NCBI RefSeq assembly: GCF_006538325.1
Contig: NZ_BJKK01000004.1
Location: 62,001 to 126,000, forward strand
Length of the DNA: 64,000 nucleotides
DNA from: Alteromonas sp. KUL42
GTDB taxonomy: Bacteria; Pseudomonadota; Gammaproteobacteria; Enterobacterales; Alteromonadaceae
Direction of reading: 5' to 3'
Part shown: one piece after another, positions 28,568 through 39,000 of the stretch
Layout of the letters: the number at the start of each line of letters is the position of its first letter
Numbering within the stretch: position 1 is the first letter of the stretch
Made by a program: the position numbers and the translations under genes
Notes under the pieces: model-generated
What the model was told of the DNA's origin: nothing
The model's database searches: none
What the model saw: the letters and a program-made list of their open reading frames with translations, nothing else

Positions 28568-30049
28568 TTATACCCCTTTTGACGCTTCAAGTGAATGTGT
28601 GTCGGTTTCCTTGACGAAAAACACGGCAATCGCGCCAATCAACATAGCGACACCTGCCACCACAATAATGTATTTAGCTTCGTTGTCGAACACACTACTT
28701 AAGATCCAACCCGCAGTTAAACCAGAAACAATTTGCGGCGCTGCAACAGTGAAGTTAAAAATACCCATGTATACACCGGTTTTGTTAGCAGGCAGTGCAC
28801 CCGCTAACATGGCATACGGCATGGCTAAAATAGCTGCCCATGCAATACCAACTCCCACCATAGGGATAAGAAGTTTAACTGCACCAAGTGGAACAGTAAC
28901 CTCTGTAATTAACAAATTGACATTCACAGACGTTAAATCTTGGAACAATAAGAAACTCACGTAGCTAATACCGCCCAAGGCTAAAGCGCCTGCGTAGATG
29001 GTTTTGCGACCAAATTTGTCGGCTAAACGCGCCAGGAATATAGAAAAGATAGCTGCAAATACAGAATATGCCGCAAATAAAATACCAACCCAATCACCCG
29101 CGGCGCCTTTGGCAGCGGTGATGGCCTCAGGTATTGATGGTGCGGCAGCAATAAACGCAGGGTCAAACCACTGTTTGTCTACCCCCCAAATGTGCTGAGT
29201 GATCGCTGGCGTGGTGTATACCCACATAATAAAAAGCGCAAACCAAGAGAAGAATTGAACCACAGCAAGTTGTTTCATGGTAGTTGGCATATTCACAACC
29301 AATGTGAAGAACTCAGACAAACGCTGTGATAGTGGCGCTTTCTCTTTATTAGATTGCGCAATATCTGATTCGCTCAGCCCTTTGTAACGATTGTAGTCTT
29401 CTGGTGCGTATTCTTTTGTGCGAATGACGGTCCAAATAACCGTACCTAGTAACACCGTGGCACCAATATAAAATGCCCACATTACAGAAGGAGCAACTTC
29501 CCCCATCTGTGCTGTATTTTCTAGACCAATTACGTTGGTTAAAACAAACGGTAAAATAGAACCAATTACGGCACCAATATTTATTAACAATGACTGAATT
29601 GAGTAACCCACATTACGCTGTGATGGCGGCACCATGTCAGAGACTAACGAACGAAATGGTTGAAAACATACGTTAAATGACGCGTCCATTAGTGCGACCA
29701 TCAAAGCGCCCATTAACATCGGCGCTAAAAAGGCAACAAAAATAGGTGCATTTGGTAGTAGGATCATGCCTATCACCGCGGCTATAGCACCGGCTAAAAT
29801 GAACGGACGACGTCGACCAATTCGATTCCATGTGCGGTCTGACGCTGAGCCCACGATAGGTTGCACAATAAGCCCCATAATGGGGGCAACAAGCCAAAAC
29901 AGTGACAGAGAGTGTAAGTCGGCACCTAAGTCAGACAAAATTCGACTGACGTTAGCATTTTGTAAGGCGAAACCAAATTGCACACCTAAAAAGCCGAAGC
30001 TGACATTCCATATTTGCCAAAAAGAAAGGCGAGGTTGAGTTGTTTGCAT
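28568..30049 (-). CDS. MFS sugar transporter, SLC45/maltose-sucrose symporter type
   Basis: A 493-residue inner-membrane protein with about 12 hydrophobic segments. The N-terminal SFGFLGVQFGFALQNANVSR and the loop IVGSASDRTWNRIGRRRPFI are characteristic of the SLC45-like proton-coupled maltose/sucrose transporter family found beside TonB receptors and amylases in Caulobacter, Xanthomonas and Alteromonadales. The second conserved loop is ARLADKFGRKTIY. It lies between two GH13 genes in one leftward operon (36-base gap before, 4-base gap after), so import of maltose or short maltodextrins is the likely role. Confidence 0.88.
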   Translation of the reverse strand: MQTTQPRLSFWQIWNVSFGFLGVQFGFALQNANVSRILSDLGADLHSLSLFWLVAPIMGLIVQPIVGSASDRTWNRIGRRRPFILAGAIAAVIGMILLPNAPIFVAFLAPMLMGALMVALMDASFNVCFQPFRSLVSDMVPPSQRNVGYSIQSLLINIGAVIGSILPFVLTNVIGLENTAQMGEVAPSVMWAFYIGATVLLGTVIWTVIRTKEYAPEDYNRYKGLSESDIAQSNKEKAPLSQRLSEFFTLVVNMPTTMKQLAVVQFFSWFALFIMWVYTTPAITQHIWGVDKQWFDPAFIAAAPSIPEAITAAKGAAGDWVGILFAAYSVFAAIFSIFLARLADKFGRKTIYAGALALGGISYVSFLLFQDLTSVNVNLLITEVTVPLGAVKLLIPMVGVGIAWAAILAMPYAMLAGALPANKTGVYMGIFNFTVAAPQIVSGLTAGWILSSVFDNEAKYIIVVAGVAMLIGAIAVFFVKETDTHSLEASKGV

Positions 30050-30085
30050 AATTTGCTCTTATTATGTTTTATCTTGAAAACGGGT

Positions 30086-32008
30086 TTATTGCACAATAAA
30101 GACATTGGCAGACATAGCTGGTAGCGACAGTGTATCGTCCACTGACCAAGTCTTGCCGTCGCTTAAACGCTTTATTTGGTCAAAGCCAGATAACATCGCT
30201 GAATAATTATCAAGTGACAGGATTGTTTCTTTTTTATTTAAAATCACCATTAGCATACTGTCACTCGGTGTTTCTGGTAACCTAAAATAGGTGTAAACAC
30301 CTTCTTTAGGGGCGAAGTGTTTTAATGATCCTTCAAAAAATTCAGGGTACGCTTTTCTTAATGATAATAACTGCTTTATACGTGATTGCGCCCACAGTTC
30401 TTGATCTGACAGACCTTTCCCAGTAAAGGCGTTTTTCGTCTTATCTCTAGCCTTATACATAGCTTCGTCATCAGCGTCACCACCAGCCCAACCGCCAGGG
30501 AAATCAGTACGAATTACACCGTGATCGCTTGTCCCCGTGTTATCCATTAGTATTTCCGTACCATAAAAGACTTGCGGAATACCACGAGTAGTTAAAAAGA
30601 ACGTCATAGCCATATTCCATTTATTAAGGTCTTGGCCTAGTTCGGTATAAATTCGACTCATATCGTGGTTATCAGGAAACACCACTAAATTATTCGCATC
30701 GCCGTAAAGAAAATCCGTCGCTAAGGTTTCATAAATGCTAATGAACCCACTGTTCCAGCTTTCGTCACTCCCCAGCGCTTTTACCACGGCTTGTTGTAAT
30801 GGAAAGTCCATCACTGAGGGAAGCGCACTCACATAATCATCATGTCGATGGCTTCCAGCTTGCCAATATGCTGTTATCGCGGGGTTCACTGACCACTCTT
30901 CCCCGACAATATTAAAATTGGGGTACTCTTTCATTAAGCGCGTTGTCCACGCACTCAAAAAGGCTTTGTCAGGATACGAAAAAGTGTCTACGCGAATACC
31001 GCTTAAATTTGCATATTCCACCCACCAAATTGCATTTTGTATCAGGTAATTAGCTAAGTGTGGATTGCGCTGGTTCAAATCGGGCATAGTTGGAACAAAC
31101 CACCCGTCACTAAACGCACGCTGATCACTTTCTATTAAATGCGGGTCGTGTAGTGTTTCACGCTTATGTGTTGTGCCTATGAACTTGCCTTCATTGTTGA
31201 TCCAATCCAATGACGGGGTATCTTTCATCCATTGGTGATTACTACCAATATGGTTGAGTACCATATCCATAATAATACCAATGCCCTTTTCATTCGCCGC
31301 CTTGCTTAACGCAACATAATCTTCATTAGTACCAAAGCGTGGATCAATCTTGTAATAGTCTGTAGTCGAATAACCATGATAACTGTATTTATCCATGGCG
31401 TTTTCAAGTAACGGCATGGTCCATACTTGCGTAAACCCCATCTCTTTTATGTAGTCGAGGTTATCAACAATACCCTTAATATCACCGCCATGACGACCAC
31501 CTGCATTTGTTCGGTCTACCTTATCGGCGTAACCGGCAATATTATCGTTTGAAGTATCACCGTTAACGAAACGGTCAGGTGCAATTAGGTAAATACTGTC
31601 AGATGGTCCAAAACCCTCGCGAGAAGACGCATTTAATTCACGTTCTTTGAAACTGTAGACTACTTCCCTTTCGCTTCTGTCGTCATCTGTTAAAACTATA
31701 GTAACGTCGCCTGCTTGCACATTCGTTGTATTTAAGGTTACAAACAAATAGTTTTTACTATCAAGAGCGGTAACTTTTTCTACTTTAATATGCTCACTTT
31801 TAACGCTTACTTTGTCGTCTGCAACATCATTGCCATATAGCATTAGCTCTACAGAGGGTGATTTCATATCAACCCACCAATTGGGTGGCGACACGGTTAT
31901 ATCTGAGGCTAGTACTTGAGCTGACAAGCCCCCCAAAGTCAGCGATACAGCCGTGTACAAAGTGCTTTCAGCTTTCTTAGCATTAAATAGGCGTTTAGGA
32001 ATAAGCAC
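30086..32008 (-). CDS. GH13 cyclomaltodextrinase/neopullulanase-like enzyme
   Basis: A 640-residue exported enzyme: signal peptide ending LASD, a cyclomaltodextrinase-type N-terminal beta-domain (about residues 36-125, beginning DITVSPPNWWVDMKSPSVEL), the catalytic barrel, and a C-terminal beta-domain. Active-site residues are Asp341 in GIRVDTFSYPD, Glu370 in VGEEWS and Asp449 in DNHDMSRI. MPDLNQRNP and MDMVLNHIGSNH are typical of SusA-like neopullulanases. It should hydrolyse maltodextrins or cyclodextrins in the periplasm. Start is GTG at 32008 behind GAGGTT. It is the first gene of the operon, with an exact operator copy 79 bases upstream. Confidence 0.9.
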   Translation of the reverse strand: MLIPKRLFNAKKAESTLYTAVSLTLGGLSAQVLASDITVSPPNWWVDMKSPSVELMLYGNDVADDKVSVKSEHIKVEKVTALDSKNYLFVTLNTTNVQAGDVTIVLTDDDRSEREVVYSFKERELNASSREGFGPSDSIYLIAPDRFVNGDTSNDNIAGYADKVDRTNAGGRHGGDIKGIVDNLDYIKEMGFTQVWTMPLLENAMDKYSYHGYSTTDYYKIDPRFGTNEDYVALSKAANEKGIGIIMDMVLNHIGSNHQWMKDTPSLDWINNEGKFIGTTHKRETLHDPHLIESDQRAFSDGWFVPTMPDLNQRNPHLANYLIQNAIWWVEYANLSGIRVDTFSYPDKAFLSAWTTRLMKEYPNFNIVGEEWSVNPAITAYWQAGSHRHDDYVSALPSVMDFPLQQAVVKALGSDESWNSGFISIYETLATDFLYGDANNLVVFPDNHDMSRIYTELGQDLNKWNMAMTFFLTTRGIPQVFYGTEILMDNTGTSDHGVIRTDFPGGWAGGDADDEAMYKARDKTKNAFTGKGLSDQELWAQSRIKQLLSLRKAYPEFFEGSLKHFAPKEGVYTYFRLPETPSDSMLMVILNKKETILSLDNYSAMLSGFDQIKRLSDGKTWSVDDTLSLPAMSANVFIVQ

Positions 32009-32086
32009 AGCAACCTCATGTTAAAATTACGTTAACTTACAAATTATCGCTGATACTACCTGTGTTATGCCCTAAGACCAATCTTG

Positions 32087-32100
32087 TGCATACGTATTCA
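32087..32100. promoter_or_regulatory. LacI-type operator copy 1 (TGCATACGTATTCA)
   Basis: An exact copy of the 14-mer found at three other places in this locus. It lies 79 bases upstream of the GH13-transporter-GH13 operon. It is palindromic apart from one position per arm, with a central CG as in LacI-family operators. Confidence 0.8.
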
Positions 32101-32156
32101 CAGCAACAAGGAAACTAGAGCCTGTGTATCACTTGTTTATATTGGTATATCAGGCC

Positions 32157-32197
32157 ACTAGTGCACTTCTTATTTTTAAAAAAGGAAGTGCACTAGT
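32157..32197. terminator. Hairpin downstream of the GH13 lipoprotein gene
   Basis: A perfect 13-bp inverted repeat (32157-32169 with 32185-32197) encloses an A/T-rich loop, just after the leftward GH13 gene ends. No T-run follows the stem, so it may act in termination or transcript stability. Confidence 0.45.
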
Positions 32198-32238
32198 ACG
32201 CAAACCAATGAGTAAAAAGCGATTTCAAAAACGTCTAG

Positions 32239-34170
32239 TTAAAAAGCATACACACGTGTTTCAAGCCCATTTAGCGATATACTTGCATTGTAGTTATCAC
32301 CGCGCTTTTCGAGCTGTAATGCATCGTGTGACAATAGCGCAGAAAGTGTCTGCTGAGGGTCGTCAATATTAAGTGGGGCTTGTGGTATGGTCAGGGTGAT
32401 GTTGTTCACGCTGTTTTCACTAAAGTTGGCTATAACAATAAAGCCATGACCATTTTCCACACGCGCAAACGCGAATTGCTGTTCACTATAGTTGGAATTT
32501 TCAATAGCTAAATTGATGTCGTGTAAGCTAACAAATTCACCCAATACAGCTTTATTTGTTGCCGCAATAGTCATTACCTCTTCGTAAAAATGACGTAGTG
32601 CTTTTTCTTCGGGCGTTGATTGTCCACCGTCAAACTGACCATCATTCATATAACGTTGGTGCGCTGGTACGCCAACATAGTCAAAGATTGAAGTACGTGT
32701 TGGATCGCCAAAGCCCGTTTCCTCGCTGCCATCTTCTCCCACATCTTGGCCGAAATAAAGCAATGTGGGTGATGCACTAATAAGCGCACTTACCGCAAGG
32801 GCTGGTTTTCCTTTTTCCGCTGAGCCAGCAAAGTCTGGGCTTGCAATGCGCTGTTCATCATGATTTTCTAAAAAGTGCAGCATATGTGGTGCGATATCAC
32901 TGACTTCTTTATGAACGCGGACCAAGTCACTGACTTTACCCGTGCCCTGCATAATTTGCTTTAACGTGTCATAAAAGCCCACTTTGTCGTAGAGATAGTC
33001 CATCTTCCCCAAGTGCAGGTAATCACGATATTTATCAGGTTGATACACTTCAGCTAGTAGGAATGCATTGGGATTTTTCTGTTTAATACTGCTGTTTAAA
33101 TAAGACCAAAATTCGACGGGCACCATTTCCGCCATATCGTATCGAAAACCATCCACGCCTTTCGCTAACCAATAATGTGTAATATCTTTAAATTTAACCC
33201 ACGAGTCAGGGACGGTTTTGCCTTGCCAAAACGCACTGTGACTTTCTGTGTCTTTGTTTGCGTACATTTCGGGTAGCGTGGCAAAGTCATAACTACCATC
33301 GGGTTTAACCCCATAGTTTACTTTTACCGTTTCATACCAATCATTGATATCGGGCTTCGCGGCCCTCGCCCCATTACCTGTCCATTTTGCTGGGTTTTCT
33401 TCGAATTTACCGTCAGATAAAGGATGTGAGTCTCCACCCAATACCTTGTACCCTTCACTAGTAGGTACTTCAAATGTTTCACCAACCACATAATAAAAGT
33501 TGTTGTCTCTAGCATATTCCACTGAGGTATCATCGTTTTCGCCAAAATCACTTACCCCTTCAGGGGCAGATACAGAGCGATAGTCACGGGCAACGTGGTT
33601 GGGAACGATATCAATAATCACTTTAAGACCAGCATTGTGCGTACGTTTTATTAACGCTTCAAATTCTTCAAGTCGTTTAGCAGGGTCAGACGCTAAGTCT
33701 GGATTAACATTATAGTAGTCTTTTACTGCATAAGGAGAACCTGCACGCCCCTTAATAACATCAGGATCATCTTGTGTAATGCCATACGCGGTATAGTCGG
33801 TGACTAAAGCATGATGAGGTACGCCTGTGTACCACACATGTGAAGCGCCAAGGGCTTTAATTGATGCCAATGCTTCTGGTGTAAAATCGTTAAATTTTCC
33901 AACGCCATTTTCTTCCAAGGTCCCCCAAGGTTTATTAGTGGTATTGGTATTCCCGAACAACCGTGTAAACACTTGATAGACAACGGGCTTACCATCACGA
34001 GACTGCTCGTTCGTGACATTAGATTCAGGTGCTGTTAAAGATGGCGCTTCACTGTTTGATGTTGCTTTATTTGCCGTCATAGGCACTTGATCCGTACACG
34101 CAATAAAACCAATTGAAAGCATAGCAAGTGATAACGGTTTGATGCGAGCGGGTAAATTGAAAGTAAACAT
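32239..34170 (-). CDS. GH13 alpha-amylase family lipoprotein
   Basis: A 643-residue GH13 enzyme with a lipoprotein signal (SIGFIAC, Cys25). A Ser/Thr-rich spacer is followed by VVYQVFTRLFGN, the barrel, and a C-terminal beta-domain. Active-site residues are Asp345 in FRYDMAEMV, Glu374 in LLAEVYQ and Asp438 in ENHDEQRI; region I is IIDIVPNHVARDY. It differs clearly from the two other GH13 proteins here and resembles the amylase type with a long insert between strands 3 and 4. It is probably anchored in the outer membrane. It forms its own transcription unit with an operator 64 bases upstream. Confidence 0.88.
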   Translation of the reverse strand: MFTFNLPARIKPLSLAMLSIGFIACTDQVPMTANKATSNSEAPSLTAPESNVTNEQSRDGKPVVYQVFTRLFGNTNTTNKPWGTLEENGVGKFNDFTPEALASIKALGASHVWYTGVPHHALVTDYTAYGITQDDPDVIKGRAGSPYAVKDYYNVNPDLASDPAKRLEEFEALIKRTHNAGLKVIIDIVPNHVARDYRSVSAPEGVSDFGENDDTSVEYARDNNFYYVVGETFEVPTSEGYKVLGGDSHPLSDGKFEENPAKWTGNGARAAKPDINDWYETVKVNYGVKPDGSYDFATLPEMYANKDTESHSAFWQGKTVPDSWVKFKDITHYWLAKGVDGFRYDMAEMVPVEFWSYLNSSIKQKNPNAFLLAEVYQPDKYRDYLHLGKMDYLYDKVGFYDTLKQIMQGTGKVSDLVRVHKEVSDIAPHMLHFLENHDEQRIASPDFAGSAEKGKPALAVSALISASPTLLYFGQDVGEDGSEETGFGDPTRTSIFDYVGVPAHQRYMNDGQFDGGQSTPEEKALRHFYEEVMTIAATNKAVLGEFVSLHDINLAIENSNYSEQQFAFARVENGHGFIVIANFSENSVNNITLTIPQAPLNIDDPQQTLSALLSHDALQLEKRGDNYNASISLNGLETRVYAF

Positions 34171-34233
34171 GGCAATTTATGAATTTTATTCTACATAAGG
34201 ACAGAATACGCGTTAACTGTATGTTAAAAAACA

Positions 34234-34247
34234 TGCATACGTATTCA
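34234..34247. promoter_or_regulatory. LacI-type operator copy 2 (TGCATACGTATTCA)
   Basis: An exact copy of the shared 14-mer, 64 bases upstream of the GH13 lipoprotein gene that starts at 34170. Confidence 0.8.
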
Positions 34248-34345
34248 GTATCAAAAATTCATCAATAAGAAGATGACGAGTTTAAATAACACGCTTATAT
34301 ATCATGGCAATCCAGAATTTAGCAGCCGAACTGATAGTGTGAATA

Positions 34346-34415
34346 TTAACGCGTTTTTGTTAACGGGCGTTTGTCAACGCGTATCTATTAACGTGCATTT
34401 ATCAACGCAGTAGGG
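34346..34415. repeat. Five-copy imperfect 14-bp tandem repeat
   Basis: Units begin at 34346, 34360, 34374, 34388 and 34402, each starting TTAACG or TCAACG and mostly followed by a G/C-rich triplet and a T-rich end. The last unit overlaps the stop codon of the RNA methyltransferase gene (34402-34404), so the array is its immediate 3' flank. Confidence 0.7.
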
Positions 34416-34932
34416 TTGTTCTGTTATTGGTATCTCTGCTTTCTCTAATGAGAGCATCTCCGAATTCATAATGCGACTTGGCTAACCTGTCATAAAGCAA
34501 CACATTGGCCGTTGCTGCCAAATTCATACAACTGTACGTTGGCACGTAAACCACGTGATCGCACCACGCGAGTACATCACTTGATACACTGCCGTCTTCC
34601 GGTCCAAAGATATAGTAAGCATTTGAGGGATGTTCAAAGGCAGGAAGCGGTATGGCTCCTTCCACCAGTTCAACGGCAACCACAGAAGCGCCAACGGGGA
34701 TCGTTTCTTTTAGGTCGTCAACACCAATCGTAGGAATGGTTTTATGGAAGGCTTTGGTATCAGCGTTAAAGTCTTTTGCAAAGCGATAGCGCTGCCCCGT
34801 GTAAAAAACACTCGCCACACCATAACACCCCGCCGCTCTTAAAATTGATGCAACGTTAACGGGGTTTTTAGGGTTAACTAAACCAATTGAGACCTTTTGC
34901 TTCGTAAGTTCCACTGACCACTTTTCTACCAA
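34402..34932 (-). CDS. SpoU/TrmH-family RNA methyltransferase
   Basis: A 176-residue single-domain SPOUT methyltransferase that methylates RNA with SAM, forming a trefoil knot. Motif 1 is GLVNPKNPVNVASILRAAGCYG with the key Asn/Arg, motif 2 is YYIFGPEDGSVSSDVL, and motif 3 is VYVPTYSCMNLAATANVLLYD. The RNA target (tRNA or rRNA, base or ribose) is not set by the sequence. It begins 3 bases after the end of the patatin-like reading frame, so the two share an operon although functionally unrelated. It interrupts the starch genes without an operator of its own. Confidence 0.85.
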   Translation of the reverse strand: MVEKWSVELTKQKVSIGLVNPKNPVNVASILRAAGCYGVASVFYTGQRYRFAKDFNADTKAFHKTIPTIGVDDLKETIPVGASVVAVELVEGAIPLPAFEHPSNAYYIFGPEDGSVSSDVLAWCDHVVYVPTYSCMNLAATANVLLYDRLAKSHYEFGDALIRESRDTNNRTTLLR

Positions 34933-34935
34933 TGC

Positions 34936-35827
34936 TTAATTTGGCGCAGATAATGCCACGTTATCCAAAAGGTATCTACTGTCAGTTCTACCTAAGACAT
35001 CATCTTCATTTTTTATATACCGACGAGCCATTCTGCGACCAAGCGCATACCCCTTAAGTAATTTCTTCTTGTCCATAGTAAGGCGCTTAACACAAAATCC
35101 TTCATCTGGTGCGATAAGGTTTATCTGACAATCTGCAGGCGGATGTTTTAAAAACTCAAGAGTTTCATTATAGATATGTGGGCGCGCAAGCATGGTCTTT
35201 AACAAGGCAGGTTGGGTACCGTACATTTTTTCGAGAAGCCAAGGTGATTTTACTTCAGGTTTCGTAAATCCGTATGGCTGAGAGAGCACAACAGTAATGT
35301 CTCGGGCACCTAATTCATACGCTTGTTTTACGGGAATTGCATCGGCAACACCACCGTCTACGTAGCATATTCCATTAATTAACGGCTGATCTCGAAATAC
35401 TGTAGGCAGTGCACAGGATGCCACCATCAAGTCATCAATATTATCAATTGTGGCTTTCATATATTCGCACTGGCCATTATCAACATTGGTCACACCAACG
35501 TATAAAGGCATTATCGCTTTGTCACCGGGTGTTGGAATATCTAGGGCGTTTTTTTGAATAGTGCCACAACCAATGTACGTCAGTCATGTGACCGCCTTTT
35601 ATAAAGCGCAGCGGACTGTAAAACTCTCGTTTGGTGGCATATTGCGTGATGATGGTTTTACTTAAACCTGGCATTCTTGAAACATAAGTAGATAAATTTG
35701 TTGCCCCGGCTGACACACCAACAGCAAAGTCATAGGGGTAATAGCTTTCTTCCATGAACTTATCTAAGACACCTGCGGCGAAAATACCGCGCATTGCTCC
35801 CCCTTCTACAACAATGGCCTTTTTCAT
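34936..35827 (-). pseudogene. Patatin-like phospholipase (YjjU-like), split by a +1 frameshift in an A7 run
   Basis: Two frames together form one patatin-family lipase of about 297 residues. The upstream frame (35827 to 35522) starts MKKAIVVEGGAMRGIF behind an excellent GGAGGTT site and contains oxyanion loop GGAMRG and nucleophile elbow GVSAG. The downstream frame (from about 35550 to 34936) contains the second catalytic element DGGVADAIP. The break is at 35547-35556, where the coding strand has TCA AAA AAA CGC. Removing one A gives SKNALDIPTPGDKAIMPLYVG, which reads smoothly across. Either the gene is inactive, transcript slippage on seven As restores some product, or the base call is wrong. 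Intact members hydrolyse lipids, but the substrate is unknown. Confidence 0.8.
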
Positions 35828-35980
35828 TGAAACCTCCATTCCGGTATGTGGGGCATGTTTGCAATATGTATGAGTTATAAACGTCATTACCCATCGCGAA
35901 TTGTGTCGAAATAGCAGAGATGAACGTTACGCATTTACTCAACACAAGTTAACTGCAACAAGTTACGTGCCAATACAAAT

Positions 35981-36007
35981 AAAAAAACCGCGGACATGGC
36001 CGCGGTT
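35981..36007. terminator. Terminator downstream of the pullulanase gene
   Basis: AACCGCGG pairs with CCGCGGTT around ACATGG. Read leftward, the stem is followed by seven Ts directly after the pullulanase stop. Confidence 0.9.
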
Positions 36008-36031
36008 CCTATTAGCTTCGTTAAAGAAGTG

Positions 36032-39000
36032 CTATTTCATGGTTACAGTAAGCGATGGCGCATTTCCATCTGGACCACTCACTTTGAATTCGTACAACCC
36101 AGCATCAGACACTTCAATCACCAAGTTATTGTTACTGCTGCCAAGTACCTTTGCTTGCCCAGTTACAACTGCATTTGAAGCTGCATCATTTGGATTGCCT
36201 AAATTCACCGTTGCCCAGTCTTCAGAAGCCACTTTAAATTCAATGGTTCCTGCACTTAGCTCAACATCAGCGGTATAAACGCCAGCACCTTGATATGTAA
36301 ACATATTTGCAGTGCCCCAACCGTTCATACCACCACGAACAAAGACTTCTGTTGCCCCCCAGTATGCTTCTTTGAAGATACCAATGGTAGGGGCAGACAT
36401 ATCGCTAACATTGAATACAAACACATAGCGGTCTGCTTCTTCTATGGTAAGCACCAAGTTGTCATTTGTACGCGCCAAGCCCAATGTATTACCAGGAGAC
36501 AAGTTTCTGTCTGCATCATCTGCTGATAACGCACCGAAATTCACTGTATCCCAGTCAGCAGAAGCCACTTTGAATTCATAGGTACCAGGCTCCATATCAC
36601 GTGCAAATGTATACACACGTCCACCTTGGTATGCAAACTCTTCATCGGTTCCCCAGCCGTTCATTGCACCACGAAGGTACACTGGTGTTCCAACATAGGG
36701 CTCTTCGTTCTCAACTTTGATAATAGGCGCTTCGCTATCGGTAGCGTCAACAGTGAACAAGTACGTTGCCGTTACACTTGGCGTGAAGGCAAGGTTTGTA
36801 TTAGTACGAGCAAGTACTTTCTCAACACCTTCTGCTACAACACCATCATCACCATCAGCCGCACCAAAGTTCACCGTTGACCAGTCTTCAGACGCAAACT
36901 TAAAGCCGTACGTCGTGCCCGCTTCAAGTGAAACCGTAACTGAATAAATGCCATTGCCTTGGTACATGAATGCATCATTCGTAGACCAGCCATTCATATC
37001 ACCACGCAGGTAAGCGATAGTATCACCGTAAGGAACCACATCTGGCGCGCCAGCTGTCGCAAAGGCAGATAGACCATAGCCTTGAGCACCCGATTGCGCT
37101 TTAACAAAAACGGCAATCGTTAACGCTGGTACGGTAAATGTACCATTGCCATCTTCACCTTCGGTGAAACTTGCGCCACGAACCGTTGCATCTACTGAGT
37201 TCATCTGTGTTGCATGTAATGAAAAGCCCGTTGCCGTGTTCACGGTAATCGATTTCTCTTCATATCCAGTATTCACAAGTACCATGATGGCATCGTTCAT
37301 CATATCTAAATCCGCACGCGGTTCTTCACCTTCCCCGGCAACACCGTCATCAATACTCATGGCAATAAGGCCACGTTGCTGACGAGCACCCAAGTTGTGG
37401 AAACCAATACGGTCAATGATGTCTGCACCTGTGGTAAGTCTAAATAGTGGGCTAGACATACGGATAGAAAGCAATTCATTGAACACGTCAGATGCGAACA
37501 TAATGTCAGACATCGACGCTGCACGTTCTGGGTTATTAATGAATGTACCCATTTCTTCCCAACGACTTTCATTGTCTTGGGCTAATGGCAAGCCTACATT
37601 CCAGTTGTTGGTTTCATAGGTGAAATCCACATAGTTGAACCAATCGCCAGAATCATAGGTGTTACGGTCCATTGACTTCGAACGCAACATATCACCACCC
37701 ATTTGTAAAAATGGGATCCCTTGAGAAACCAAGTTAATACCCATTGCTACATTTTGAGCGCGCACGCGTTCGCTCAAGCTAATGTCTTGAGGCAATGTGT
37801 AGTTTAATTGGTCCCACAGGGTTTCATTGTCGTGTTTAGATACGTAGTTAATGATGTCAGCCGGGTCTTCTGCATAACCACCTAGGTTACTGGTTGCCCC
37901 AGCTGTGCCGGCAGATGTTTGCAACACGTAGTCTTTCAGTGTACCAATCATCCCCATTTTCACGCGGTCTTGATCGCTAAGTAGCGCGTCAGATTCAGGC
38001 GAGAAGATATTGCCTTGGCGAATAGCTTCACGAATACGATCGTTATAAGTACCAATTTCCGTACCCGCCATGTTCAGCTGACTGGCTTGCTCGTAACCGC
38101 GGTCTATCTTCGTCCAACCCTCGCCATAGAAATAGTTGTCTTCGTCGATAGCTTGAACCGCTTCACGTAAACGCACCATGGTATCTTTGGTTGCTTGGCT
38201 CATGATATCAAAGCGGAATGCATCGTATTTGTAATGTTCAGTCCACATAAGAAGTGAATCTTCCATGAACTTTTCCATCATTACGTTGCGTGGTTCAGTG
38301 TCATCACAGCACGTCTCACGCACAATTGCACCTGTATCAACTTCATAGCGGTGGTAATAACCTGGTACCACTTTATCTAATACCGACTTAGGAAACACAC
38401 CTGATGCATTAGTATGGTTGTAAACAACATCTAACGCTACGCGTAACCCCATTTCATGCAGTGCTTTTATCATTGCACGCATTTCAATGATGCGCTCAAC
38501 ACCTTCTGCACTTGATGCATAACTGCCTTCAGGGGCATTGAAATGATGAGGGTCATAACCCCAGTTAAATGTATCAACGCCACGTAAATCGTTAGTCAGT
38601 TGCTGTGCTTTGCCACCTTCTGACAACGGTGAGTAACTGTTGTACACGTCAATTAACAACGTAGACGCATCTTCTTCTTCACACACTGCTGCGTTGGCAT
38701 TCAAGCGACATAAAGCCCCTACCGTATCGTACAAGTCGATAGTGTTAGCAGGGTCTTCATCAATTGTGGCAATGTCGTTTGCAGGCAATACATGGAAGTA
38801 GTTTAAGCCAGCGTTAACCAACTTTTTCAAGTGCTCAACAGGCGCAGTGCCATCTTCAGTAAACGCGAGGTATTTACCGCGATTTGCTTCACTGGTAGAC
38901 ATATCACGAACACTAAAGTCACGTACATGCCCTTCGTAAATTACCGCATCTTCAGGGTTTTCTATTGTTGGGATTGTGTGGTCATCCCACCCTTCTGGCT

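Noticed and set aside
34201..34214. ACAGAATACGCGTTAA-like sequence as a second operator before the GH13 gene
   Set aside because: It keeps GAATACG but loses the central TACGTA and the other arm; too weak beside the exact copy at 34234.
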